Source: Bacteroidetes bacterium GWF2_33_16
GTDB taxonomy: Bacteria > Bacteroidota > Bacteroidia > Bacteroidales > UBA12077
NCBI GenBank assembly: GCA_001768565.1
Contig: MEOE01000023.1
Coordinates: forward strand, 1-64,000
DNA: 64,000 bases
Direction of reading: 5' to 3'
Below the pieces are notes generated by a model. That model was not told the origin of the DNA. It worked only from the letters and a program-made list of their open reading frames with translations, and did not search any database. Both the position numbers and the translations under genes were made by a program. Of the stretch, positions 48,395-56,670 are shown piece by piece. Each line of letters opens with the position of its first letter. The stretch's first letter is position 1.

Positions 48395-49582
48395 TTAATT
48401 TTTAATATAGGCCAAAAAAACATCGAGCTTTGGCAAAATTGATTTAATCTTTAACAAGTTCGATAGCTTAATTGTTCCCACTACATAGCTTGTATTTCTG
48501 CCTGAATATTTCTCTGAAATATTCTCGAAATCGAAATGACTGAAATCTACAATATTCCTATATCGCAGATAAACCTCAATTTCGTGATCTGTTCTGTATT
48601 CAAGCTGTTTAAAATACTTTTTCTTTTTGTATTCATACTTATAGTTATGCGAGCGGGCTGTAATGTCCGACAGCACTGCTGAACCTGTTGGATAACCACC
48701 GGCACCTTTGCCAAACATAAATTGCTTGTCGTAAAACTCACCCTGAATTACCACTCCATTATACTCATCTTCAACATTATATATATACTTATCGGGTCGC
48801 ACCAATCGTGGAATAACAAACATAGTGAATGATTCCTGATCGAGCTTAAGCACCTGTGCCACAAGTTTTATCTTGAGGTTTTTTTCGCGTGCATACTGAA
48901 TATCATCCAAACTTATATTTGAGATACCATAATTAAAAACCTTGTGTGGTTCGACATATGTTCCCAAGGCATGTGTAGCAATGATTATTAGCTTGTAAAG
49001 AGAATCAAATCCATCAACATCGAGACTAGGATTACTCTCAGCAAAACCTAATTCCTGTGCTTGCTTTAGAGCAATCTTATAATCAAGTCCTTCGTTAAAT
49101 ATTTTCGAAAGAATATAGTTTGATGATCCATTGAGTATTCCTGTCACAGATTTCAGTAAATCATTATCGTAGTATTCTTCAATATTTCTGATGATGGGAA
49201 TACTTCCACAGGCTGATGCATCATATAACAAAGATGTATTGGTTTCTTCCTGCAGTTTTATCAACTCCTCGAGATGATGAGCCAACATCTTTTTATTGCC
49301 TGACACAACACTTTTTCCATTTTCGAGGCATCGCTTTACAATAGTATAAGCTTCGTCTGCATCATCAATAAGCTCGACTACCAAATTAATATCGCGGTCG
49401 TTTATAATTTCTTCTTTATCGAAAGAAAAATGATCAGCACTTAGTGATCGTTTTTTATTTTTCTGCTTTACACAAATCTTGCTGATCTGTGCATCAACTG
49501 TTTTACTGTGTGTGAGCACATGATGGAGGCTTTCGCCAACAACACCGTACCCAAATAGACCTATATTTATTTTGTTACTCAT
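48395..49582 (-). CDS. hom: Homoserine dehydrogenase
   Basis: Reduces aspartate semialdehyde to homoserine. 395 residues from the ATG at 49582; the frame opens further to 49621, but the Rossmann motif INIGLFGYGVVGESL then falls at the very N-terminus as expected. The catalytic region includes CGSIPIIRNIEEYYDNDLL and GILNGSSNYILSKI, with a conserved Lys and acidic residues. A C-terminal region (about 315-395) may be a divergent ACT-like regulatory domain. It lies in the lysC-met operon. Confidence 0.94.
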   Translation of the reverse strand: MSNKINIGLFGYGVVGESLHHVLTHSKTVDAQISKICVKQKNKKRSLSADHFSFDKEEIINDRDINLVVELIDDADEAYTIVKRCLENGKSVVSGNKKMLAHHLEELIKLQEETNTSLLYDASACGSIPIIRNIEEYYDNDLLKSVTGILNGSSNYILSKIFNEGLDYKIALKQAQELGFAESNPSLDVDGFDSLYKLIIIATHALGTYVEPHKVFNYGISNISLDDIQYAREKNLKIKLVAQVLKLDQESFTMFVIPRLVRPDKYIYNVEDEYNGVVIQGEFYDKQFMFGKGAGGYPTGSAVLSDITARSHNYKYEYKKKKYFKQLEYRTDHEIEVYLRYRNIVDFSHFDFENISEKYSGRNTSYVVGTIKLSNLLKIKSILPKLDVFLAYIKN

Positions 49583-49635
49583 AATTATTTCTTTTGTACA
49601 ACTTGTAAGAGTTTGACCCAAAAACCATTTTTTTA

Positions 49636-49715
49636 GTCATTGCGAGTGCAGCCGTAAGGCGGAACGAAGCAATCTATAGACTGCTTCTCCCGATAATTAT
49701 CGGGATCGCAGTGAC
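49636..49715. repeat. 80-bp three-hairpin repeat between hom and metX
   Basis: Outer stem GTCATTGCGA (49636-49645) with TCGCAGTGAC (49706-49715), one mismatch; inside are GCCGTAAGGC, AGCAATCTATAGACTGCT, and the 18-bp palindrome TCCCGATAATTATCGGGA (49688-49705). It resembles dispersed GTCATTGCGAG...GAAGCAATCT repeats seen in many bacterial genomes. Confidence 0.85.
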
Positions 49716-49717
49716 AT

Positions 49718-50755
49718 TTACTTAGGGTAGTTTTTCTGCATTATGCCTAAAAACCTCCTTATTACTTCTGTTAATTTTTCTGTTTCGATTAAAAAGCCAT
49801 CATGACCAAAGAGCGAATCAATTTCAATAAACTCAGCATTTGGAATATGCTTTTGCATTTCTCTCATCTCGTCAGAAAAAAACAACAAATCCGAAGAAAT
49901 GGCGATCAGCAATGTTCTGGCTTTAATCTGAGACAGCGCATTTTCAATACCTTCACGATTTCGACCAACATTATGCGAATCGAACGATCTGGAAATTGAT
50001 AAATATGAAAATGCATTAAACCTTTTCACCAACTTATCGCCCTGATATTGTTGGTACGAAACTACTTTATGATTACTCAGCTTATTTATATCCACTTCGT
50101 GCTGGGTTTTATTGTATGTTGCAGCATTACGGTAGCTAATTAAAGCCATTGAACGAGCTGCTTTAAGTCCAGCTTGTCCTGCAGTATCAGATTTTGTCTT
50201 AAAAGTTGGATCAGCAAATAATGCCAGTCGCTGCGATTCGTTAAATGCAATATTCCATGGCGATGCAAATGCTCCGCTAACCATAAAAACAAGGTTCTCA
50301 ATCAATGATGGATTCATAATACTCCATTCGAGTGCCTGAAAGCTGCCGATTGATCCGCCAGTGATCATAAAGATTTTTGATATTCCTAAATGCTTACAAA
50401 GCAATTCATGGGCATTTACCATATCTCTTATCGTGATCAAAGGAAAATCGTGATAATACGGAGAATTTGTTTCCGGATTAACTGACAACGGACCTGTTGT
50501 TCCGTAGCATGATCCCAGAAAATTAGCACATACGATAAAATACTTCGAGGTATCGAACAGTAATCCATCACCCACCATATTAGGCCACCAGTCGGCAACA
50601 TCAGAATTGGCCGTTAATGCATGACATACCCAAATTACATTGTCTTTGGTAGCATTCAACTTGCCAGCTATGTGATAAGCAATCTGAATATCGCGTAACG
50701 ACTGACCGTTCTCGAGTTTAAAATCTCCCTTGTATTGAAATTGATATTTTTCCAT
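49718..50755 (-). CDS. metX: Homoserine O-acetyltransferase
   Basis: Alpha/beta-hydrolase-fold enzyme activating homoserine for direct sulfhydrylation. The 345 residues have the nucleophile elbow GGSIGSFQALEW (Ser about 142), with Ser in place of the usual second Gly, and C-terminal Asp and His in SSDLLFFSDEM and FGHDGFLIE completing the triad. It precedes hom in the transcript and follows metY, consistent with the homoserine to O-acetylhomoserine to homocysteine route. Confidence 0.95.
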   Translation of the reverse strand: MEKYQFQYKGDFKLENGQSLRDIQIAYHIAGKLNATKDNVIWVCHALTANSDVADWWPNMVGDGLLFDTSKYFIVCANFLGSCYGTTGPLSVNPETNSPYYHDFPLITIRDMVNAHELLCKHLGISKIFMITGGSIGSFQALEWSIMNPSLIENLVFMVSGAFASPWNIAFNESQRLALFADPTFKTKSDTAGQAGLKAARSMALISYRNAATYNKTQHEVDINKLSNHKVVSYQQYQGDKLVKRFNAFSYLSISRSFDSHNVGRNREGIENALSQIKARTLLIAISSDLLFFSDEMREMQKHIPNAEFIEIDSLFGHDGFLIETEKLTEVIRRFLGIMQKNYPK

Positions 50756-50880
50756 ATTTTTAAAATTAAGCGGAAGCCGAAAGATAATAGAATTTTTAAT
50801 TATTTGGAGGATAATTAACTTCGTACAACCCTATTTTACCCCCGGCTTTCCACTTATTTTGTTGCTTTTGTATTTATTTT

Positions 50881-50977
50881 AAAAATCATCCTGTTTTTGC
50901 CCTTTATCCCTGAAGGGAACAGGATGATTTTTCAATTTTCACCCTTCAGGGTCAGGGGCAAAAAAATTGAAAAATCA
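50881..50977. repeat. 97-bp element with two mutually exclusive hairpins between metY and metX
   Basis: AAAAATCATCCTGTT (50881-50895) pairs perfectly with AACAGGATGATTTTT (50918-50932). TGATTTTTCAATTTT (50925-50939) pairs perfectly with AAAATTGAAAAATCA (50963-50977). The two stems share 50925-50932, so only one can form. The loops (TTTGCCC...CCCTGAAGGG and CCCTTCAGGG...GGGCAAA) are also complementary. It lies 9 bp after the metY stop. Confidence 0.85.
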
Positions 50978-50985
50978 TTACTCTT

Positions 50986-52350
<1,365 letters not shown>

Positions 52351-52365
52351 CTACGTTTTGCTGTT

Positions 52366-52541
52366 CTCTGGCCTAAAGGCCAGAGTTATTGGGAATGATT
52401 CACATGAAAAGCCATTCCTTAAATTAGGGACTAAAGTCCCTTTTGGGTTATTTCTCTTTTCCCTGACCTGAAGGTCAGGGTTATTAAGAATTTTCTTTTA
52501 AAGTTTTTTTTCAAAGATCGTTTCGCCGGGACTAAAGTCCC
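52366..52541. repeat. Two tandem copies of a two-hairpin unit between lysC and metY
   Basis: Hairpin A CTCTGGCC-TAAA-GGCCAGAG (52366-52385) and hairpin B GGGAC-TAAA-GTCCC (52427-52440) are followed by A' CCCTGACC-TGAA-GGTCAGGG (52461-52480) and B' GGGAC-TAAA-GTCCC (52528-52541). A to A' is 95 bp and B to B' is 101 bp. Both A copies are followed by GTTATT. The loops are T(A/G)AA. Confidence 0.85.
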
Positions 52542-52572
52542 TTTGCTTTTAATAAATCCCTCAAGCCATCTC

Positions 52573-52665
52573 TTTGTTGGATTCAGAGGCGGATCCGGGG
52601 ATTATGAATTCGCTCTGAACCTGAGTCAACAAAACCTGCGCATGAACCCAAACCTTCGTGGCAGG
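52573..52665. repeat. Imperfect inverted repeats just after lysC
   Basis: TTTGTTG (52573-52579) with CAACAAA (52627-52633), inner TTCAGAG (52582-52588) with CTCTGAA (52613-52619), and CCTGC (52635-52639) with GCAGG (52661-52665). GC-rich relative to the surroundings. It may be RNA structure downstream of the lysC stop codon. Confidence 0.55.
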
Positions 52666-52671
52666 AAAATC

Positions 52672-54069
52672 TTATATGCATCTTTCGCAACAATTCTCAT
52701 ATACAAAAAAGTCGTTATGGATTTCGCTAATTGTTTCATTTCTATCCTTTTTATTAACAATAAAGTAAACTGCCACAGGACTTGCACCGAAAGAAATAAT
52801 CTGAATATTTATTCCTCTGCGGGCAACAGCACTAAACATGCGACCAGCAATTCCGTATTGTGTGGTTAATCCTTCGCCAACAGCTGCAATTAAAGAGATA
52901 TCGTTGCACACTTCAATTTCACTAATACCCTGAATATCTTTTTTCTCGAGAATACTTTTTGCCTTGTAAAGATCTTTCTGCGATAGCAAAATATTTATGG
53001 TTGTTTGTGATGTTATTATCGATTTGATATTTATTCCGGCATTATCGAGCTCGCTGGTTGATTTAGCCAAAATACCAGGTTTTACACCTACTCCTGAGCC
53101 TAACAACTTAAGTATTCCAAAATCATCGCTGTAAGAAACACTTTTAATTACTTTTTCGGTTATGGTTTCTTCTCCATTGATTATGGTTGCAGGCTTTAAC
53201 TCACCATTCACATTTTCGATATTGAAAATACGAATAGGAATATTCTTCTTGGCCAATGGCTCCGGAGTTCGTGGATGTAAAATCTTTGACCCGAAATAAG
53301 CAAGCTCGGCAGCCTCAGCATAGGTTAGCGATTCAACAACCACAGCATCATCAACAATTCGTGGATCGGCACTTAAAAATCCCGGAACATCTTTCCACAA
53401 ATCCAGACTTTGAGCATGTAAGCAAGCTGCAATAGCCGATGCCGAATAATCGCTCCCACCACGACCTAACAAAGTTGTTTTTCCCTCATCGGAAATACCG
53501 TAAAAGCCAGGAATAATATATGTTTTATCGTTCGATAGTTTTTGATTGAGATTTTCGGCCGACAGCTTGAAATTGACTGTTGCATTTCCGAACTCGCCAT
53601 CGGTAATTAATCCCAGGTCTTCGGGCAAAGCTTCGCTGCAATCTATTCCCTCGCTTTTAAGCACATGAACCAGTAATAACGAACTTAACCGCTCGCCATA
53701 ACTCAGAATCTCATCATACAAAAAAGGAGGAACATCTTTTATAAAACTAATGCCAAGCAAATAACTCTTAAGCTTATGCAATCGTTTATCGAGCTCACAT
53801 TTAAACTCAAGGGTAAGCTGCTTATTCGAAACGAGCTCCAACATGGTATTTATCTTCTGCGTTCCAATGGCATGCACAAAATCATCGGCATTAAGCTTAT
53901 CGTCTTTTGCAAGCTGAATGGCATCGATAAGGTTATTGGTAACACCATAGAAAGCCGAAACCACGATTACCAAAGGCTGATTGTAATTACGAATAGCCTT
54001 TACTACTTTTTTTATTCCCTGCGAATCTTTAAGGTTCGATCCACCAAATTTTACTACTTTATACTTCAT
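52672..54069 (-). CDS. lysC: Aspartate kinase
   Basis: Phosphorylates aspartate as the first step to lysine, threonine and methionine. 465 residues from the ATG at 54069: KFGGSNLKDSQGIK at the N-terminus (about 6-19), GRGGSDYSASAIAA, GSKILHPRT, and two C-terminal ACT domains (about 315-465) that would bind a feedback inhibitor. It is monofunctional; hom is separate downstream. It is the first enzyme gene behind the SAM riboswitch and the Met/Cys-rich leader reading frame. Confidence 0.95.
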   Translation of the reverse strand: MKYKVVKFGGSNLKDSQGIKKVVKAIRNYNQPLVIVVSAFYGVTNNLIDAIQLAKDDKLNADDFVHAIGTQKINTMLELVSNKQLTLEFKCELDKRLHKLKSYLLGISFIKDVPPFLYDEILSYGERLSSLLLVHVLKSEGIDCSEALPEDLGLITDGEFGNATVNFKLSAENLNQKLSNDKTYIIPGFYGISDEGKTTLLGRGGSDYSASAIAACLHAQSLDLWKDVPGFLSADPRIVDDAVVVESLTYAEAAELAYFGSKILHPRTPEPLAKKNIPIRIFNIENVNGELKPATIINGEETITEKVIKSVSYSDDFGILKLLGSGVGVKPGILAKSTSELDNAGINIKSIITSQTTINILLSQKDLYKAKSILEKKDIQGISEIEVCNDISLIAAVGEGLTTQYGIAGRMFSAVARRGINIQIISFGASPVAVYFIVNKKDRNETISEIHNDFFVYENCCERCI

Positions 54070-54126
54070 GCTGATTTTAATTTTACTTACCACAATATAC
54101 TTTGCCCGTAAAGGCTTAATACTTTC

Positions 54127-54149
54127 AGAAAGATTATTTTAATCTTTCT
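54127..54149 (-). promoter_or_regulatory. Inverted repeat overlapping the end of the leader reading frame
   Basis: AGAAAGATTA (54127-54136) and TAATCTTTCT (54140-54149) form a perfect 10-bp stem with a 3-base loop. The leader stop codon TAA (54139-54141) is at the loop. No U run follows on the minus strand, so it looks more like an anti-terminator or translation block than a simple terminator. Confidence 0.55.
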
Positions 54150-54261
54150 TCTTGCACATGCACATAGGCATATGTGGCATAGTAAAATTTATAAACCAAT
54201 GATGAGTAATTGTAACAAAACTCAAATCAAAGAAAACCTCACAACAATTTTTACAATACAT
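54139..54261 (-). CDS. Candidate leader peptide rich in Met and Cys, upstream of lysC
   Basis: A 40-codon frame, ATG at 54261 to TAA, between the SAM riboswitch and lysC. Residues 1-7 are MYCKNCC and residues 28-36 MPHMPMCMC, followed by KKKD: five Met and five Cys in 40. The ATG is 12 bases beyond the riboswitch P1 stem, after an A-rich stretch as favoured in this phylum. The Met/Cys codons sit just before an inverted repeat at the stop codon. This is the arrangement of amino-acid-sensing attenuator leaders. It could also be a small metal-binding protein, or chance. Confidence 0.55.
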   Translation of the reverse strand: MYCKNCCEVFFDLSFVTITHHWFINFTMPHMPMCMCKKKD

Positions 54262-54272
54262 GATTTTTTTGC

Positions 54273-54416
54273 GTTTAGTTTATAATTTCCCATCTGTTTT
54301 TCCCGATATAAATCGGAGTCAGTTTGGGTTAGGTATTAGCACCTTTTTCGCCAGCGGCGAAGGGTTGCTAGAGGTTCACAGAGCCTAATCTCTCCCCTCT
54401 TCTCTATAAATCAAAC
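54273..54416 (-). promoter_or_regulatory. SAM-I (S-box) riboswitch
   Basis: Reading the minus strand: P1 GTTTGATTTATA (54405-54416) pairs with TATAAACTAAAC (54273-54284). Between are the S-box pieces AGAGAAGAGGGGAGAG, TAGGCTCTGTGA, the conserved AGCAACC, and GGTGCTAATACC, then a P4 stem CCCAAACTG/CAGATGGG that holds a CCGAT/ATCGG hairpin. It senses S-adenosylmethionine and heads the lysC-metY-metX-hom-metH-metF series. The gap from 54262 to the lysC start also holds the leader frame. Confidence 0.88.
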
Positions 54417-54449
54417 GCCCTTTGGAAAGGATGTTTGAATATGATGCGG

Positions 54450-54482
54450 CAAATATAGAAACATTTTTTCGAAAATTCCAAA
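54450..54482 (-). promoter_or_regulatory. Promoter of the SAM riboswitch-lysC-met operon
   Basis: Minus-strand TTTG (54479-54482), 21-bp spacer, TATATTTG (54450-54457): an excellent match to TTTG-N19-21-TAnnTTTG. Expected transcript start near 54443, about 27 bases before P1 of the riboswitch. Confidence 0.75.
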
Positions 54483-54578
54483 TCTTTTTTCTACAAACAT
54501 CTGAAATGATGATTTGGAGAAGGATGCGAAAGGATGGTTTTTCGACTGAAAAAATACAAATTCATTTCAAGACACTAT

Positions 54579-54609
54579 GTTCTTTTTTGTCAGCCACACA
54601 AAAAAGAAC
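54579..54609. repeat. Perfect 12-bp inverted repeat GTTCTTTTTTGT/ACAAAAAAGAAC
   Basis: Arms at 54579-54590 and 54598-54609 around a 7-base loop, followed by AAAAAAAGTCACC. Terminator-like for either strand, though no gene obviously ends here. 54458-54578 and the short stretch to 54621 show no gene I would support. Confidence 0.7.
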
Positions 54610-54621
54610 CAAAAAAAGTCA

Positions 54622-54798
54622 CCGCTACTGATAAATTTGTTAAAATCATCGTAAAACCTGTTATTCGCCGCAACACAAGTCGTCTCGATGTTAATAATGT
54701 AGTTTTTATTATTGTTTGAAATTCGAGACTGTGTGTTGCTTACCGACCAAACCCACACATGTTTTACCTGATTTTTTACACAAATTTATCAGATGCGG
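54622..54798. mobile_element. 177-bp MITE-like inverted-repeat element
   Basis: Ends are CCGC (54622-54625) and GCGG (54795-54798). Arms contain perfect CTGATAAATTTGT (54628-54640) and ACAAATTTATCAG (54780-54792) and stay similar for about 34 bp each side. Inner pairs include GCAACACA (54670-54677) with TGTGTTGC (54732-54739) and TCTCGA (54683-54688) with TCGAGA (54723-54728). The whole can fold as one long hairpin. No transposase gene is present. Confidence 0.7.
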
Positions 54799-54869
54799 AT
54801 ACTAACCAGATAATAACCTAATGTTTTTAAAATGATGTTTTTACGACTGGAAAATGAATTACTCAAAAT

Positions 54870-54890
54870 AATCTGATTTTTTATCAGATT
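54870..54890 (-). terminator. Weak terminator of the small membrane protein gene
   Basis: AATCTGAT (54870-54877) pairs with ATCAGATT (54883-54890), immediately after the stop codon of the 68-residue gene, with AUUUUG following on the minus strand. Confidence 0.5.
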
Positions 54891-54894
54891 AAAA

Positions 54895-55101
54895 CTATTC
54901 TTTATCTTTTTTTCTGATTAATAAAGACAAAGGTGCCCAAATTAGAATAAAGTGAGCCATTACACCACCAACAAGAATATTTTGGATTTTACCATAGCAT
55001 TCTGTTCCTTTTAATGCATATGAAGTACCAAGAATTACTAAGCCCCAAATAATTGCACTGGCAATTATTATGGCTCCAACTGTTAAAACTTTTTTTCCCA
55101 T
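54895..55101 (-). CDS. Small two-helix membrane protein of unknown function
   Basis: 68 residues: helix 1 (about 5-27, VLTVGAIIIASAIIWGLVIL), a short loop with one Cys (TECYGK), helix 2 (about 44-62, GGVMAHFILIWAPLSLLI) and a charged tail RKKDKE. No family recognised. It lies alone between a MITE-like element and a block of repeats in an accessory strip. Codon usage looks ordinary for the window. It is supported by the clean start, membrane pattern and the hairpin after the stop. Confidence 0.65.
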   Translation of the reverse strand: MGKKVLTVGAIIIASAIIWGLVILGTSYALKGTECYGKIQNILVGGVMAHFILIWAPLSLLIRKKDKE

Positions 55102-55187
55102 AATTTCAATTGTATTGATTAAAAGATAAATATAGGATTTTTTGCCGATTATTAAAATAGCGGATTATCAATACTATGTTTAGAAAT

Positions 55188-55361
55188 CGCCGAACTGTTG
55201 TGTGCCATTTTATTTACACAAAACAGTTTAGCTTAGGCACAGCCTAAGCTAAATATATCATTAAACGATATTTTACAATCATAATTAAAATAAAAATCCA
55301 ATTTAGTTTTGTTTTAAAATAATACGACGGCGGTTGAAACCGCCGCCGAACTGTTGTGTGC
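55188..55361. repeat. Direct repeat and hairpins in the 291-bp gap before the winged-helix gene
   Basis: CGCCGAACTGTTGTGTGC occurs identically at 55188-55205 and 55344-55361, each followed by a T-rich run. Between them are the perfect inverted repeat TTTAGCTTAGGC/GCCTAAGCTAAA (55227-55253) and CGGCGGTT/AACCGCCG (55328-55345). This gap (55102-55392) has no gene. It resembles cassette-boundary sequence but lacks a recognisable attC core. Confidence 0.7.
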
Positions 55362-55392
55362 TATTTTTATTTGCAGCCTAAGGCGAACTGAG

Positions 55393-56007
55393 TTAAAAGT
55401 CTATCTGATCTAATTGAGATAAGAGTAACTGAGCAGTTGTATTGTTTACTGCACTTTTTAAAATCTTTTTTATTGTTTTGATTGACTCTTGAATTATAGG
55501 TATTTTGGGTTTTGGTGATTCTGCCTGAGCAATAACTGTATGTATCTCAGCAACCATTTCACCCAGAACATCTGCTTTTAAATCAATATATTCTATTCTA
55601 TTTTTTAAATCATCAAACACTTCTTTTATTTTCTCTACAGAATCCTTACTAATTGAATAATTTATGGGAGACTCATTACTTCCTTGCTGTATAATACCAG
55701 TCATGTTTTCTACATTAACTGTATAGTTTATCGGCAAAAAATGTTCGGTTGGTTTATCTGGATTCAATAATGCTTCTTCAACTTCTTTTATTCCTGAATG
55801 AGTTATCATAACTTGTCCACCACCGTTCCGTTTAACCAATCCTTCAGAATATAAATATTCCACTATTTTATCTATTTCTTGATTGTTAAGACCTAATTCT
55901 TGACCAACATCTTTAATGTTAACTAATATAGATTTATCATCATTTGCCAACTCAAAAACTCTTTTTAAGTATTTAAATCGAAGTTTTCTATTTTCATTAA
56001 TATCCAT
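55393..56007 (-). CDS. Winged-helix domain protein of unknown function
   Basis: 204 residues. The N-terminal third (about 1-85) has a helix-turn-helix/winged pattern (NIKDVGQELGLNNQEIDKI, then VEYLYSEGLVKRNGGGQVMITHSG). A Gly/Ser-Gln linker (MTGIIQQGSNES) joins a long helical C-terminal part with two possible coiled-coil segments. No signal or membrane segment. Similar linker-plus-helix arrangements occur in phage-defence and toxin-associated proteins, but I cannot assign a system. It is flanked by repeats and a terminator, consistent with an accessory gene. Confidence 0.7.
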   Translation of the reverse strand: MDINENRKLRFKYLKRVFELANDDKSILVNIKDVGQELGLNNQEIDKIVEYLYSEGLVKRNGGGQVMITHSGIKEVEEALLNPDKPTEHFLPINYTVNVENMTGIIQQGSNESPINYSISKDSVEKIKEVFDDLKNRIEYIDLKADVLGEMVAEIHTVIAQAESPKPKIPIIQESIKTIKKILKSAVNNTTAQLLLSQLDQIDF

Positions 56008-56078
56008 AACATTAAATGTTAAATTAATAATATTACAAATTTACAAAATAAAGGAATGCCCGTTTTACTATAAAAACT

Positions 56079-56100
56079 AAACCCGCTTTTTAGCGGGTTT
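56079..56100 (-). terminator. Terminator of the RHS operon
   Basis: AAACCCGCT (56079-56087) and AGCGGGTTT (56092-56100) form a perfect 9-bp stem with a TTTT loop. The minus strand continues UAGUUUUUA. It lies 56 bp past the stop of the candidate immunity gene. The intervening 56105-56155 is unusually GC-rich and includes CGGAC/GTCCG. Confidence 0.75.
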
Positions 56101-56155
56101 GATGCTAATTACGCCCGGACACCATGTCCGCGCGAGCGGGGGGCTGGGCACTTTC

Positions 56156-56668
56156 TTATTCCAATTTAAATGGTTCTCGCTTATTCGCTAAATAAATGCT
56201 ATCTTTTGTAACTTCAAAATACCAAGCTTCAGGCTCAAATGCATTACTACATGTATCAGGAGTTGCACTAAAGCTTTTTATTTTATCTTTACTAACATCC
56301 AATGGATTATATAATCCATGACCATCACTATTTTTAAAATCGTAAATAACAAGTGGGCGTTTGCAAATAAATATAACTCCTTTAATCTCTATTGGATTCT
56401 CAGGTGGTGTTGTTCCAGGTTTTGGAAGAAGAACTTGTCCTGGTGTACCTAAGTGTGCAGCAATCCAAAAACCAAAACTACTGTCTGTTCTTTGAAAATA
56501 AACTTTATAGTATGGTTCTCTATCACAATCATTAGGAATTTCATTAAATTCATGCATATAGCAACTAATAATTTTTATAAAATTATCATCCTGCAAGTTG
56601 GATTTTTCTAAAAATCCTGTAAGAATAACAAGTAAAAAAAGAAGTTGTAATTTAATAACTATTCTCAT
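56156..56668 (-). CDS. Small exported protein, candidate immunity protein for the RHS toxin
   Basis: 170 residues with an N-terminal signal peptide (about 1-22; no clear lipobox). The mature part has three Cys pairs possible (CYMHEF, NDCDREPYY, FICKRP, DTCSNAF) and a strand-rich pattern. It starts 2 bp after the stop of the RHS gene, the normal place for the immunity gene of a polymorphic toxin. No family is recognised, and the immunity role is inferred from position only. A terminator follows. Confidence 0.7.
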   Translation of the reverse strand: MRIVIKLQLLFLLVILTGFLEKSNLQDDNFIKIISCYMHEFNEIPNDCDREPYYKVYFQRTDSSFGFWIAAHLGTPGQVLLPKPGTTPPENPIEIKGVIFICKRPLVIYDFKNSDGHGLYNPLDVSKDKIKSFSATPDTCSNAFEPEAWYFEVTKDSIYLANKREPFKLE

Positions 56669-56670
56669 AT

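Noticed and set aside
52366..52541. CRISPR-like array
   Set aside because: Only two units, self-complementary hairpins rather than repeat-spacer alternation, and no cas genes nearby.
52543..52869. Plus-strand open frame across the repeats near lysC
   Set aside because: It runs antisense into lysC, has no family features and overlaps inverted repeats; it is a frame shadow.
54422..54758. Short open frames in the region around the MITE-like element
   Set aside because: They lie over inverted repeats, the riboswitch promoter and A/T-rich sequence, with no recognisable protein pattern.
55188..55361. Integron attC site
   Set aside because: The inverted-repeat pieces do not show a convincing 7-bp core pair, and no integrase gene is seen, so I only call it cassette-like.
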